A stretch of DNA of 64,000 bases from Pseudomonadota bacterium. Its GTDB lineage: Bacteria; Desulfobacterota; Syntrophobacteria; Syntrophobacterales; Syntrophobacteraceae. The notes under the pieces are model-generated. The model was not told the origin of the DNA. It ran no database searches and saw nothing but the letters and a program-made list of their open reading frames with translations. Below are positions 24,501 through 34,102 of this stretch, one piece after another; positions within the stretch are counted from its first letter, which is position 1, and every line of letters starts with the position of its first letter. The stretch covers positions 1 to 64,000 of the forward strand of contig JAEZHY010000088.1 in assembly GCA_023416335.1 (NCBI GenBank). Reading direction: 5' to 3'. Position numbers and translations under genes: made by a program.

Positions 24501-25121
24501 ATGGGAAAGGCATTGGCAAAAAGGGACTCCGGACTATCTCTTGTGGGAGATCTCCCGTGGGGCAGCCATTTCTGCCAGTTCTACCAAACCAGGAAGGACC
24601 TTCTGGACGTATTGGTGCCCTATTTCAGGGCCGGCCTTCAAAACAATGAGTGCTGCGTATGGGTAACCTCCGACTTCCTCACCAGGGATGAGGCTTTAAG
24701 AGCTCTCAAAAAGAGCGTCCCCGGCTTCTCCGATTATCTGGAGAAGGGGCAGATGGAAATATTCCCCTATACAGACTGGTACCTCATTGGCGGTAACTTC
24801 GACCTCCAGAGAACACTCAACATGTGGATGGAAAAACATGACCAAGCCCTGGCCCGTGGGTTTTCGGGGTTGAGGGTCAGCGGCAATCCATACTGGATCG
24901 ACAACAAGAAGGACTGGGACGATTTTGCTGCCTACGAGGCGGCAATCAACGACGTTATAGACGGGACGAAGCTCCTGGTGCTTTGCACTTATTCACTCAA
25001 AAAATGCGGCGTGGTGGAGATCCTGGATGTTATCAAGAACCACGAATTCGCCCTTGCCATGAACAGGGGCAAATGGCAGGTGGTCAGCATGCCCGGATTC
25101 CGGCATCCCCATCCCGTATAA
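24501..25121 (+). CDS. Stand-alone MEDS-domain sensor protein
   Basis: 206 residues consisting of a single MEDS domain (the sensory domain named from methanogens, methylotrophs and DcmR). The hallmark GDLPWGSHFCQFYQ is followed by DLLDVLVPYFRAGLQNNE and, near the end, LVLCTYSLKKCG and KNHEFALAMNRGKWQVV. No DNA-binding or kinase domain is attached. GGAGGG lies 4 bases before ATG 24501. It sits 96 bases before a histidine kinase whose N-terminus is a related MEDS domain, so a shared stimulus or a heteromeric complex is plausible. MEDS domains are thought to sense hydrocarbon-derived or small organic ligands. Confidence 0.83.
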   Translation: MGKALAKRDSGLSLVGDLPWGSHFCQFYQTRKDLLDVLVPYFRAGLQNNECCVWVTSDFLTRDEALRALKKSVPGFSDYLEKGQMEIFPYTDWYLIGGNFDLQRTLNMWMEKHDQALARGFSGLRVSGNPYWIDNKKDWDDFAAYEAAINDVIDGTKLLVLCTYSLKKCGVVEILDVIKNHEFALAMNRGKWQVVSMPGFRHPHPV

Positions 25122-25217
25122 TCGCAACACGCCGATCGAGTTCGAGCGAAAGTTTGCCCTGAATTCCGGGCTACTCAATTTCCCTGCACAGATCTGGATT
25201 AAGGCGTATCCGACAAC

Positions 25218-28200
25218 ATGCATTCCGTATATTCCGAAGTTCGCAAGTCGGGCATTCCCGTAACCGGCGATCTGCCCTGGGGCAGCCATTTCTGCCAGTT
25301 TTACCAGGATGGACGAGACCTGATTGAGGTCCTTGTGCCGTTCTTTGCAGCGGGGCTTGAAAATAATGAATTCTGCGTATGGGCCGTTTCCTCGCCGCTC
25401 CTGATCAAGGACGTCAAGCAGGCCTTGAAGAAAGCGGTGCCCCGTTACGAGGAATACGTGCGGACAGGCCGGATCGAGATCGTGCCTCTCAGCCGTTTGC
25501 ATCGGCGAGCCCTGTCCCCCGCTGAAACGATGGTTTCCCTGCTCGACGCCGGTGTCGCCAGGGGGCTCGACGGCCTGAGGTTCGTCTGCCGCGCAGTGGC
25601 GGAAAAGGGAGGAAAGAACTTCACCTGCTATGGGTCCGATGCGGTTGGCAGGTACAACATTATCGCTGCCTATGGCTACCAGCGGAACAGGTTCGATGCG
25701 CTGGGCGTAATGGAAGTGGTTAAAAGGCACCGCTTTGCGCTCGTTCGAAACTCCGGCCGCTGGGAAGTCATCGAAAGCTCCGAAGCCCGCGTCGTCAAGG
25801 ATGCCCTGGAGCGGACAGAAGAAAAACTGCAATCCCTTTTCAGCAACATGTCCGAAGGGTTCGCCTATCACCGGATAGTGCTGGATTCAGAGGGAAAGCC
25901 CTGCAACTACATATTCCTGGAAGTCAATAAGGCTTTCGAGAAGCTTACAGGCCTCAAGGCCGCAGATATATTGGGGAAAAGAGTCACCGATGTTCTGCCC
26001 TCAATCGTTAAAGACTCTGCCGCCTGGATCGAAAGATACGGCAGGGTTGCCCTGAGCGGGGAGCCGACACATTTCGAGAGTTATTCGGAGGCATTGTGCA
26101 AGTGGTTTTCGGTTTCGGCTTTCAGCCCTCATAAAGGGTATTTCGCATTAACTTTCAGCGACATCACCGAACGCAGGCAGGCCGAAGACAAAATACGTCG
26201 CCATAATGCAGTAATGGATGGAATAAACCGGATCTTCCGCGAAGCCCTGACCTGCGAAACCGAGGAGGACCTCGGCCGCACCTGCCTTGCGGTTGCAGAA
26301 AAGCTCACGAGGAGCAGGTTCGGCTTCATCGGGGAAATTGGACCGGACGGATTTCTGCACGACGCTGCAATCAGCGGGATGAGTGACCTTCGCAGTATAT
26401 GCAAGGATGAGCACCGCAGGGCGTCCGGCGATTTCGCAATAACAGGCCTGTGCGGCCGTGTCCTGGTGGACGGAAAGAGCCTCCTGACAAACGATCCATC
26501 CCGGCACGAGGACAGCGTCGGCCTCCCCTCCGGCCATCCGCCGCTGAGAGCGTTTCTCGGGGTCCCGTTCATCCAGGCCGGCAAGGTGATCGGAATGATC
26601 GCGGTCGGCAACGGAGAAGGCGGATACACCGGGTCCGACCTGGAGACGGTCGAAGCCCTGGCGCCTGCAATCGTGCAGGCATTTGCCCGAAAACGCGCCG
26701 AAGAGGAATTGCGCCGAAATCGGGAATGGCTGAGGGTGACGCTCAGCAGCATCGGCGACGCGGTTATTGCAACGGATGGCTCGGGCATGGTGACATTTCT
26801 CAATCCTGTCGCCGAAAAGCTGACCGGCCGGCAGCTCGGGGAAGCAGCGGGGCAGCCGATCCAGAATGTTTTTCGGATAATTAACGAACTGTCACGCGAA
26901 CCGGCCGAAAACATTGTGAAACGAGTGCTGAGCAAGGGCCGCACCGTTAACCTCGCGAATCACACCTCACTTATAGCTCTCGATGGCCGGGAAATCCCTA
27001 TTGAAGACAGTGCGGCCCCTATTAAGGATCGAGAAGGAAACGTGATCGGGGTGGTGCTCGTTTTCCATGACGTTACCGAAAAGCGCCGTACCGAGCAGGC
27101 CCTGGTTGAAAGCGAAAGGCACTACCGATCGCTTTTCGAAAATATGCTGAACGGGTTTGCATACTGCAGAATGATTTTTGAAGGTGACGTGCCCAAAGAT
27201 TTTATTTATCTGGAGGTAAACGAAGCCTTCGAGACCCTCACCGGATTGACGAATGTCGCCGGCAGCAGGGTTTCGGAGATCGTCCCCGGAATTCAAGAGT
27301 CCGATCCCCAACTGCTTGAAACCTATGGCAGGGTTGCACGGACCGGCTTTCCCGACAGGTTTGAAACCTATATCGAAGCTCTTGGCCAGTGGTTTTCAGT
27401 TTCTGTTTACAGCCCCCGAAAGGACCACTTCGTTGCGGTGTTCGATGTAATCACGGAGCGCAAGAAAGCGGAGTTGGTACTCCGAGAGGCCCATCGGCAG
27501 GTATTCAGCGAAAAGCAGCGCCTCGAAGCCGTTATGGAGGCATTACCGGTCGGAGTTGCCCTGCTTGACGCCAGGGGCGGACAAATCAAGTCAAACATGG
27601 CATTCGAGCAGATCTGGGGAGGCCCTCGTCCACCGGTACGTTCGGTTGCCGATTATTCAGGATACAAGGCATGGTGGGGCGACTCGGCAAAACCGGTCCA
27701 ACCGGAGGAGTGGGCATCTGCCCGGGCCGTGCAAAAGGGCGAGACGGTCGTCGGGCAGGTGATGCGAATTGTCCGGTTTGACGGCGGCTCCGGATTCATC
27801 CACAACAGCGCATCACCCGTTCGCGACCTCAACGGTGATATTGTCGGAAGCGCCGTGGCGGTAATGGATATAACCGAGCAAAAGCGAATGGAAGAGGCGT
27901 TGCGCAAGGCTCACGACGAGCTTGAAATACGCGTGCGGGAGCGCACCGCCGAATTGAGCGCGACAGTCGCCAGGCTGGAGTTGCTGAACCAGGAACTGGG
28001 AGAATTTGCGCATGTCGCTTCCCACGACCTCCAGGAGCCCCTGCGGAAGATACAGACCTTCTGCGATATGGCCAGGAAGAGATGCGAGCGCGTGATCGAC
28101 AGCACCTCCCTGGACTACCTGGACCGAGTACTCAACTCGGCTACCCGAATGAGACAGCTGTTGCGGGATCTGCTCGCGTTTTCGAGAGTAGCCACCACCC

Positions 28201-28673
28201 CGGAGCCGTTCACAGAAATTGACCTGGCAAAAGCAGCACGCGAGGCGGTCGATGTCTTTGAAGTATCCATCACGGATAGCGGGTGCCTGGTAGAAATAGA
28301 GGCCATGCCCGTCATCGAGGCCGATGAAAGCCAGATACTCCGGCTGTTCCAGAACCTGATAGGAAATTCTCTCAAATATCGCGGCGATCGGAACCCGCGG
28401 ATCAGAATTTATGGTAAAAGGGACGGGGCTATGTGCGAGATCTGCGTCGAAGATAACGGCATCGGATTTGGCCCGGAATTCGCGGAACTTATTTTCAAAC
28501 CCTTTCAGAAACTACACCGCCGGGAAGAGTATGAGGGGACCGGAATGGGTCTTGCCATATGCCGTAAGATCGTGGAACGGCATAGGGGGAACATCCGGGC
28601 CGAGAGCGAGCCGGGAAAAGGATCGAAGTTTATCATCCGTCTGCCGTTCAGACAGATAGACTTTGAGAGATGA
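25218..28673 (+). CDS. Hybrid-sensor histidine kinase with MEDS, PAS and GAF domains
   Basis: 1151 residues, no membrane segments, so cytoplasmic. Approximate order: MEDS 14-190 (GDLPWGSHFCQFYQ), PAS 205-320, GAF 325-495, PAS 500-630, PAS 635-750, PAS 770-890, coiled coil, HisKA with phospho-acceptor H936 in ASHDLQEPLRK, and HATPase 1030-1148 with N-box LFQNLIGNSLKY, G1 EDNGIGFG and G2 GTGMGLAI. PAS 1 and PAS 3 are evident duplicates (both contain a GFAY core, FLEVN/YLEVN and LxxWFSVSxxSP). There is no receiver domain; the partner is the adjacent CheY-like gene. The kinase class (HWE-free, phytochrome-like C-terminus) commonly pairs with Rcp1-type regulators. Confidence 0.92.
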   Translation: MHSVYSEVRKSGIPVTGDLPWGSHFCQFYQDGRDLIEVLVPFFAAGLENNEFCVWAVSSPLLIKDVKQALKKAVPRYEEYVRTGRIEIVPLSRLHRRALSPAETMVSLLDAGVARGLDGLRFVCRAVAEKGGKNFTCYGSDAVGRYNIIAAYGYQRNRFDALGVMEVVKRHRFALVRNSGRWEVIESSEARVVKDALERTEEKLQSLFSNMSEGFAYHRIVLDSEGKPCNYIFLEVNKAFEKLTGLKAADILGKRVTDVLPSIVKDSAAWIERYGRVALSGEPTHFESYSEALCKWFSVSAFSPHKGYFALTFSDITERRQAEDKIRRHNAVMDGINRIFREALTCETEEDLGRTCLAVAEKLTRSRFGFIGEIGPDGFLHDAAISGMSDLRSICKDEHRRASGDFAITGLCGRVLVDGKSLLTNDPSRHEDSVGLPSGHPPLRAFLGVPFIQAGKVIGMIAVGNGEGGYTGSDLETVEALAPAIVQAFARKRAEEELRRNREWLRVTLSSIGDAVIATDGSGMVTFLNPVAEKLTGRQLGEAAGQPIQNVFRIINELSREPAENIVKRVLSKGRTVNLANHTSLIALDGREIPIEDSAAPIKDREGNVIGVVLVFHDVTEKRRTEQALVESERHYRSLFENMLNGFAYCRMIFEGDVPKDFIYLEVNEAFETLTGLTNVAGSRVSEIVPGIQESDPQLLETYGRVARTGFPDRFETYIEALGQWFSVSVYSPRKDHFVAVFDVITERKKAELVLREAHRQVFSEKQRLEAVMEALPVGVALLDARGGQIKSNMAFEQIWGGPRPPVRSVADYSGYKAWWGDSAKPVQPEEWASARAVQKGETVVGQVMRIVRFDGGSGFIHNSASPVRDLNGDIVGSAVAVMDITEQKRMEEALRKAHDELEIRVRERTAELSATVARLELLNQELGEFAHVASHDLQEPLRKIQTFCDMARKRCERVIDSTSLDYLDRVLNSATRMRQLLRDLLAFSRVATTPEPFTEIDLAKAAREAVDVFEVSITDSGCLVEIEAMPVIEADESQILRLFQNLIGNSLKYRGDRNPRIRIYGKRDGAMCEICVEDNGIGFGPEFAELIFKPFQKLHRREEYEGTGMGLAICRKIVERHRGNIRAESEPGKGSKFIIRLPFRQIDFER

Positions 28674-28677
28674 GCAG

Positions 28678-29097
28678 TTGCCTGAAAGTAAAGCCAAGAC
28701 CGTTTTAATGGTCGACGATGATTCGGAAGACTGCATGCTGGCCACTGAGGCTTTTGCGAAAAGCGGCGCAGATGCGGCATTTTCCTGCGTGATGGATGGG
28801 GTTGAGCTGATGGAGTATTTGGCTCAAAGCTCCGGTTCCAGGTCAAAACAGCTGCCCGATCTCATCCTGCTCGACTTGAATATGCCTCGAAAGGACGGCC
28901 GCAAGGTCCTTGTGGAAATGAAAGCTGAGCAAGCCTACAAACACATCCCCATTGTTGTCTTGACTACGTCCGGAGAGGAAAAGGACGTGGAGTTCATGAT
29001 GAAAGCCGGGGCCGAATCCTTCCTCACCAAACCGGCAACTTTTGACGAATGGGTCGATATAATGAAATCCCTGGCCTCAGCATGGCTCACAAAATAA
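28678..29097 (+). CDS. Single-domain response regulator, Rcp1/CheY-like
   Basis: About 139 residues consisting only of a receiver domain: acidic pocket MVDDDSED, phospho-acceptor aspartate in LILLDLNMP, switch threonine in VVLTTSG and lysine in FLTKPAT. No output domain, so it signals by protein contact. The start is uncertain because no ATG precedes the domain: TTG 28678, just after the kinase stop, is taken; TTG 28663, overlapping the kinase end, is the alternative. Gene order and spacing make it the cognate partner of the kinase. Confidence 0.87.
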   Translation: MPESKAKTVLMVDDDSEDCMLATEAFAKSGADAAFSCVMDGVELMEYLAQSSGSRSKQLPDLILLDLNMPRKDGRKVLVEMKAEQAYKHIPIVVLTTSGEEKDVEFMMKAGAESFLTKPATFDEWVDIMKSLASAWLTK

Positions 29098-29325
29098 TCG
29101 GGCGCATCGACTTACCCGGTCGAAGAAACCTTCCTTGGACATCCCGATCTGTTTTCCCGGTATAGCCTCAAAGTGACGGCTTCTGAGGGCCACAGTTCTT
29201 AGGACATGATTTTTCCAGTAATTGTACTTATTTTTCGACAATGGTAATCAGCTTTTCGGGGTTCTCCATTTTGGGGCAGGATTCCAAAACATTGAAGGGC
29301 GATTTCTATAGACGAGGTGGTTGTC

Positions 29326-31419
29326 TTGAACCGTGACTATTTCGTGAGCTTTTTCATTGTTTTGTTTGTCGGTTTATCAATATTCACCTATCCGCGGGCA
29401 ACCGCAGGGGCATCGACTGCAGGGCAAGCGAATGCGGGTGACCCGCGGCATCAGCAAGTCGGATCGGCGCACGCTCAAACCAACGGGAAGCAGGAAGGCA
29501 GCCACAAGAAGGGCCATTCGCTGTTCGAGAGAGTTCCGCTCGGTTGGGATGCGGAAACGGTCAGGTCCCTCCGTGATGGAGCCGTGGCACTTCCGGGAAA
29601 GGTCCCGGAGTCGGTCGGCTATGTCATGCAGCAGAACAGCATGATCGGTGCGGTGGGGTTCTTTCTCATTCTATTCGTTTCCGGCATAATCCTCTACAGT
29701 GCTATATGGCAAAAACGGCTTGTACGAACGATAGAAAAGGAATTGAGGTATTTGAATGCCAGGTTTCAGGCAGCCTTTAACCTCCACTTTCGTTCCTTCA
29801 TCAGGATTATCCTGGCCCCGGTTTTGCCGCTTCTCCTCCTGGGCATTTCTCTGCTGATCAAGGGTATTGTCGATCAGGAGATCCCCTTGTTGGAGTACAT
29901 CACCAGGCTCCTCGGCTTGTGGGCCGTGGGGGCGCTGATTCTGAAGCTCTCACGAGAGGCGCTGCTAGACGGCCTTGTGCCCTTTTGCCCCCTGTACGGC
30001 AGAAGAATTTTCCGGGCAGTGCGCCTCATTGTCGTATATGCCATGATCGGGATGGTTATTGTGTGGGGGACTGAATTAATCAAGCTTCCCGATGACTACC
30101 GGGCTTTCATCCGGTTTGCCGTTTCTCTTGCAATCGTATGCATCTCATCCTCGCTCTTCTGGAAAAAAGAGGCCCTTCTTTTGCTCCTTCCCCGTTTGCC
30201 AAATCGTGGGTACAGGACGTTTACGTGGTGTCTCGATCGATGCTATTTCGCCCTTGCGTTTCTCACGGTTTTAATGGGCTTGCTCTGGTGCTTTGGATAC
30301 AGACGCTTATCTGAAACAATGCTGATCAAGACATGGGGTGTAGCCGGAGCATATATTGCAATCATGCTGTTATACCAATCCCTCTTCCTGGGGCTCCTGA
30401 GATGGATTGAGACAAAGGACCAACTGCAGGATGAGACCGCAAAGGCTTTCTTTGCTGCGGCTAGGAGCATCCTCCGATATGGGACGCTGGCAATAGGGAC
30501 GCTAATAATCCTGGATCTGCTGGGATTACTGGGGTACTTGCAGCATATCCTGTCCACGCCCATCTACACCGTGGGGAAAACACGTCTTTCGTTCTGGGTT
30601 TTCCTCGAGGCGGGAGTGATACTCTTTGCTTTTGTGCATGTGTCGAATCTATTGCAGGCATGGCTGGACTTTAAGATCTATCCTTCGATGGGAGTCGATA
30701 CCGGCCTGGCCTATTCGATAAACACTCTGGTCAAGTATCTCCTTCTGACGATCGGGTGCTTTTTCGCATTGAAGATTATTGGGGTCGACCTGCGCATTCT
30801 GATGGTTTTTGCGGGCGGGGTTGGGATCGGAACCGGCATAGGTCTCCAGCAGATCGCATCCAATGTCATAAGTGGAATTATCATAATATTTGGACGCAAG
30901 CTGCGAAGGGGAGACTGGATAAAGGTGGGTGACCAACTGGGGAGGGTTTCGCATATTTACCTAAGGGCCACGACGATCTGGACGCGCGAAAATATCGAAT
31001 ACATAGTTCCCAATGCCGATCTGACTTCCAAACCGGTCATCAACTACACGTTGACTTCGCCCTTTGTGAGGATTTCCGTGCCCGTGGGCGTTTCCTACAA
31101 TGCCGACCCTCTGGAGGTTAAGAACATTTTGTTGAAATGCGCGGCACAGCAGTTGAGTATAAGTCAGTTTAGAAAACCCGAGGTAAGGATTGCCCGATTC
31201 GGTGATAATTTCCTCAATTTCGAGCTGCTGGTATGGGTTGACATCAGGCAGGTTTCGGAAAACGACATCAAGAGTCGACTCTACTTTGCAATGGTCGATG
31301 CACTCGGAAATGCCGGAATAGAGATTTCGAATACGCAACGTGTGACACCCGCAAAGGGGATTCTATTGCCGTCCGGCTCGGACGCAGGCAGTTCCAAAGA
31401 TGCCGCTCTCCGTGGGTAA
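29326..31419 (+). CDS. MscS-family mechanosensitive channel, large form
   Basis: About 697 residues. A signal peptide or first helix (YFVSFFIVLFVGLSIFTY) is followed by a polar, probably periplasmic stretch (residues 28-100) rich in G, Q and H, then roughly nine further hydrophobic segments. The C-terminal third is the MscS core: pore helix LMVFAGGVGIGTGIGLQQIASNVISGI, beta domain GDWIKVGDQLGRVSHIYLRAT and the alpha/beta vestibule to about residue 680. The usual small MscS is about 286 residues; this belongs to the long forms. TTG 29326 is well spaced after GAGGTGG; GTG 29317 lies within that site. Likely role: osmotic down-shock release. Confidence 0.86.
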   Translation: MNRDYFVSFFIVLFVGLSIFTYPRATAGASTAGQANAGDPRHQQVGSAHAQTNGKQEGSHKKGHSLFERVPLGWDAETVRSLRDGAVALPGKVPESVGYVMQQNSMIGAVGFFLILFVSGIILYSAIWQKRLVRTIEKELRYLNARFQAAFNLHFRSFIRIILAPVLPLLLLGISLLIKGIVDQEIPLLEYITRLLGLWAVGALILKLSREALLDGLVPFCPLYGRRIFRAVRLIVVYAMIGMVIVWGTELIKLPDDYRAFIRFAVSLAIVCISSSLFWKKEALLLLLPRLPNRGYRTFTWCLDRCYFALAFLTVLMGLLWCFGYRRLSETMLIKTWGVAGAYIAIMLLYQSLFLGLLRWIETKDQLQDETAKAFFAAARSILRYGTLAIGTLIILDLLGLLGYLQHILSTPIYTVGKTRLSFWVFLEAGVILFAFVHVSNLLQAWLDFKIYPSMGVDTGLAYSINTLVKYLLLTIGCFFALKIIGVDLRILMVFAGGVGIGTGIGLQQIASNVISGIIIIFGRKLRRGDWIKVGDQLGRVSHIYLRATTIWTRENIEYIVPNADLTSKPVINYTLTSPFVRISVPVGVSYNADPLEVKNILLKCAAQQLSISQFRKPEVRIARFGDNFLNFELLVWVDIRQVSENDIKSRLYFAMVDALGNAGIEISNTQRVTPAKGILLPSGSDAGSSKDAALRG

Positions 31420-31611
31420 ATTAATAGACTCTACTGCTGTGTCGGGTGAAAAGTTGCAAACTTTGCCCTGCCAACCTATCATTCACATGTCCAGTGGAAG
31501 TATCCGCGCGTTTGCGTGCGGCAAAAGATGTAGTGGGAAGCCGGATTTCCGGTCCCGGCGGAGAAGGCTCCTCCAAATAGTGAACCGGGCTCATATGGAA
31601 ATTCTTGAAAC

Positions 31612-32424
31612 ATGAAATTCAGATACTATTCAAAATTCGGATGTCTTCTCCTGGCGCCGGTAGTAATCATTTTGTTTATCGGTGCTCTTACCGCCAACGC
31701 TCAGGACCTGAGAACCGCTATCAAGGATGTGGCGAGAAGGGCCATCCCCGCCGTCGCACATATCGAAGTGATCGAAAAACAGACGGTTCAAAATCCACTG
31801 ATGCCGTTTCAGAACGATCCGTTTTTTCGCTATTTCTTTGGCAATCCCAGGATGCCAAGGTCCTTCGAAAAGGAAGTTCAGGGTCTTGGGAGCGGGATTC
31901 TCATTGACAGCAAGGGGCACATCGTCACCAACAGCCATGTGGTGAACGGCGCCACCAGAATAACGGTCGTCCTTTCCGACGGCAGGAAATATGCCGACAG
32001 GTTTGTCAGGTTGATCGGTGCGGACCCTAAAACCGATGTGGCCGTCATCCAGATCGTAAGCAGGGAGAGCTTTCCTTCCATACCCTTCGGCGATTCGGAC
32101 AAAATAGACGTAGGAGATTGGGTGGTCGCGATCGGGCATCCACAGGGCCTCGACCAGACTGTAACCCAGGGAATCATCAGCGCGAAACACCGTCGAGGCA
32201 TAACCGATCCGAACAGCTTCCAGGATTTTCTGCAGACAGACGCGGCGATAAATCCGGGTAACAGCGGCGGACCGCTCCTTAACCTCAATGCCGAGGTGAT
32301 CGGCGTAAACGCTGCCATAATGTCGGAATCGGGAGGATTCGAGGGGATCGGTTTTGCAACGCCCAGCAACATTGCTTCACGGGTGGCCAGGGAGCTGATT
32401 TCGACCGGCAGAGTGCGCCGCTGA
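31612..32424 (+). CDS. HtrA/DegP-type serine protease lacking PDZ domains
   Basis: 270 residues. A signal segment (LLAPVVIILFIGALTANAQ) is followed by a trypsin-like domain with the complete triad: His in TNSHVVNG, Asp in KTDVAVIQ, Ser in NPGNSGGPLL. The linker-like region FRYFFGNPRMPRSFEKEVQGLGSG is typical of DegP/MucD. The protein stops at STGRVRR, exactly where relatives continue into RGWLG and a PDZ domain. The following 277 bases encode no PDZ in any frame that I can see. It may be a periplasmic protease without substrate-recognition domains or a degraded gene. No good Shine-Dalgarno precedes the ATG. Confidence 0.85.
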   Translation: MKFRYYSKFGCLLLAPVVIILFIGALTANAQDLRTAIKDVARRAIPAVAHIEVIEKQTVQNPLMPFQNDPFFRYFFGNPRMPRSFEKEVQGLGSGILIDSKGHIVTNSHVVNGATRITVVLSDGRKYADRFVRLIGADPKTDVAVIQIVSRESFPSIPFGDSDKIDVGDWVVAIGHPQGLDQTVTQGIISAKHRRGITDPNSFQDFLQTDAAINPGNSGGPLLNLNAEVIGVNAAIMSESGGFEGIGFATPSNIASRVARELISTGRVRR

Positions 32425-32701
32425 TTTATTTCGACATTTGCCAGGTGAATCAGATATTCGATTTAGTCCATCCAGCAGGGATTAGCACCCGCCCCTGTGC
32501 GGCAGAATCGGGAATGTAATAGCCCCTATCTGAGCGGCTGCCCGGATTGCGCAGCGGGGCAGACACAGCAAGCGCCGAGCGATCGCCCAAGAGGGCCGAA
32601 ATCTGGTGCAAGTGCCCGGTCGGGGGGTAACCTCTTCCACCTCGGCAGGGAATTAAATATCAACTCGAAAGCAACTTATAAACCGCCTGCGGATAAGATC
32701 C

Positions 32702-34102
32702 CTACAGCCAGTAAGCAACCGAGCGTGAGATCTTTTCTTTCACGCGCTGAGCCAGAGACCTTTTTTTCCACTCCTTTAGAGTGATCTGGTCAGAGTCCGC
32801 CAGGTCCTTCCCGAACATGGCTTCCATTTGCTCGGCAAAGTCCCGGCCGAGGATAACCGCGTTCACTTCCTCATTTCTCAGGAAGCTCCACAGATCCATA
32901 TTGGTTGACCCCACAGAAGACCATATTCGGTCAATTACGGCCGTCTTGGAATGCAGTATCGCGCTGCGCCGTTCATACAGTTTCACTCCCGATTTCAGGA
33001 GTCGGGAATAGTGGGATCGGCCGGCATTCAGCGTAAGATTCGAATCACTTTTGGCCGGAAGAATTATTTTAACGTCCACGCCGCGTTTCACGGCATCGGA
33101 AAGCGCCCTGATCATTTGTTCGTCCGGGACGAAGTAGGCGTTTGTGAGATGTATGGATTCCGATGCAAAGCTGATCGCAGAAACATATGTCATATAGGTG
33201 TCCCTGTTCTCCTTTCCTTTGGTGCTGCCTATGACTCTGACCAGTTCGTTCCCTTCGCGCTTGAGTTTCGGGAAGTAATTGCCCTTGCGAAGCTCAGGCC
33301 CGTTTTCGCTTTTCCATGTGTCCATGAACAGGTTTTGAAATTCGGCAACCGCAGGTCCCTCGACCTGAATATCCGTGTCGCGCCATGCCACCTTGCCGCT
33401 TTCTTTTCTTATAGATCCTGAAAGCCCCACGGAGTAGACGTTTGAGATGTTGACCCCCCCGGTGAAAGCGACAGTTCCATCAACGACCAGGATCTTCCGA
33501 TGGTCGCGATGTGTCAGCGCCGATAGCCCAAAGGGCGGCAGCACCTTCACCGGATTGAACTCGAGCACATGGATGCCCTGGTTGCGCAAATGTGAAAAAA
33601 ATGCCGCAGGGGTACCGAAAGAACCGATGCTGTCGTACATGAGATTTACCTGTACGTTTTCAGCGGCCTTCTGAGAGAGTATATCGGCATAGCTCCTGCC
33701 TACCTCGTCGGCCTCGAAAATAAAGGTTTCGAAGTCGATATGGTCCTTCGCGTTTTGAATTGCCTTGAACATGGCGGAATAGGTGTCGGGGCCGTCAATG
33801 AGCAATTTCACCCTGTTTCCGGCAACAAGAGGCCGCCCGCTGATCGCCTCTTCTACAGCAATGTGCCTCTCCAAAATGTCGGTGGGCAGAGTCTGGCGCT
33901 TAAGCTTCTCCAGGATTGCCCGGCTTTCTTTTGCGGTGAACGGCCTGGTTGGGCCAACCACTTTTGGGGGGACCTGTTCCGTTGTCGGTGTCTGGTGCAC
34001 GATCGGCCGCACGTCCGGCAACGTTGCGCAACCTCCCGGAATCAAGAGATAAACAAAGGCTGCAACCAATATAAAGTGTTTTGATCTTGCGGTCTTTCTC
34101 AT
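32702..34102 (-). CDS. Phospholipase D / cardiolipin synthase-like lipoprotein
   Basis: 466 residues with a lipoprotein signal (lipobox IPGGC) and two PLD/HKD motifs: HRDHRKILVVDG (residues about 206-217) and HSKTAVIDR...GSTN (about 395-413). The GGVNISN and GSTNMD elements after each HKD match the cardiolipin synthase/ClsC subgroup. It likely acts in the envelope on phosphatidyl transfer or hydrolysis. ATG 34102 has GAGG about 8 bases upstream; a TTG at 34108 adds two residues. Transcribed opposite to its neighbours. Confidence 0.87.
   Translation of the reverse strand: MRKTARSKHFILVAAFVYLLIPGGCATLPDVRPIVHQTPTTEQVPPKVVGPTRPFTAKESRAILEKLKRQTLPTDILERHIAVEEAISGRPLVAGNRVKLLIDGPDTYSAMFKAIQNAKDHIDFETFIFEADEVGRSYADILSQKAAENVQVNLMYDSIGSFGTPAAFFSHLRNQGIHVLEFNPVKVLPPFGLSALTHRDHRKILVVDGTVAFTGGVNISNVYSVGLSGSIRKESGKVAWRDTDIQVEGPAVAEFQNLFMDTWKSENGPELRKGNYFPKLKREGNELVRVIGSTKGKENRDTYMTYVSAISFASESIHLTNAYFVPDEQMIRALSDAVKRGVDVKIILPAKSDSNLTLNAGRSHYSRLLKSGVKLYERRSAILHSKTAVIDRIWSSVGSTNMDLWSFLRNEEVNAVILGRDFAEQMEAMFGKDLADSDQITLKEWKKRSLAQRVKEKISRSVAYWL

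Noticed and set aside
31400..31615. Possible 71-codon gene between the MscS and protease genes
   Set aside because: It starts inside the channel gene and ends over the protease start; no ribosome site or recognisable composition.
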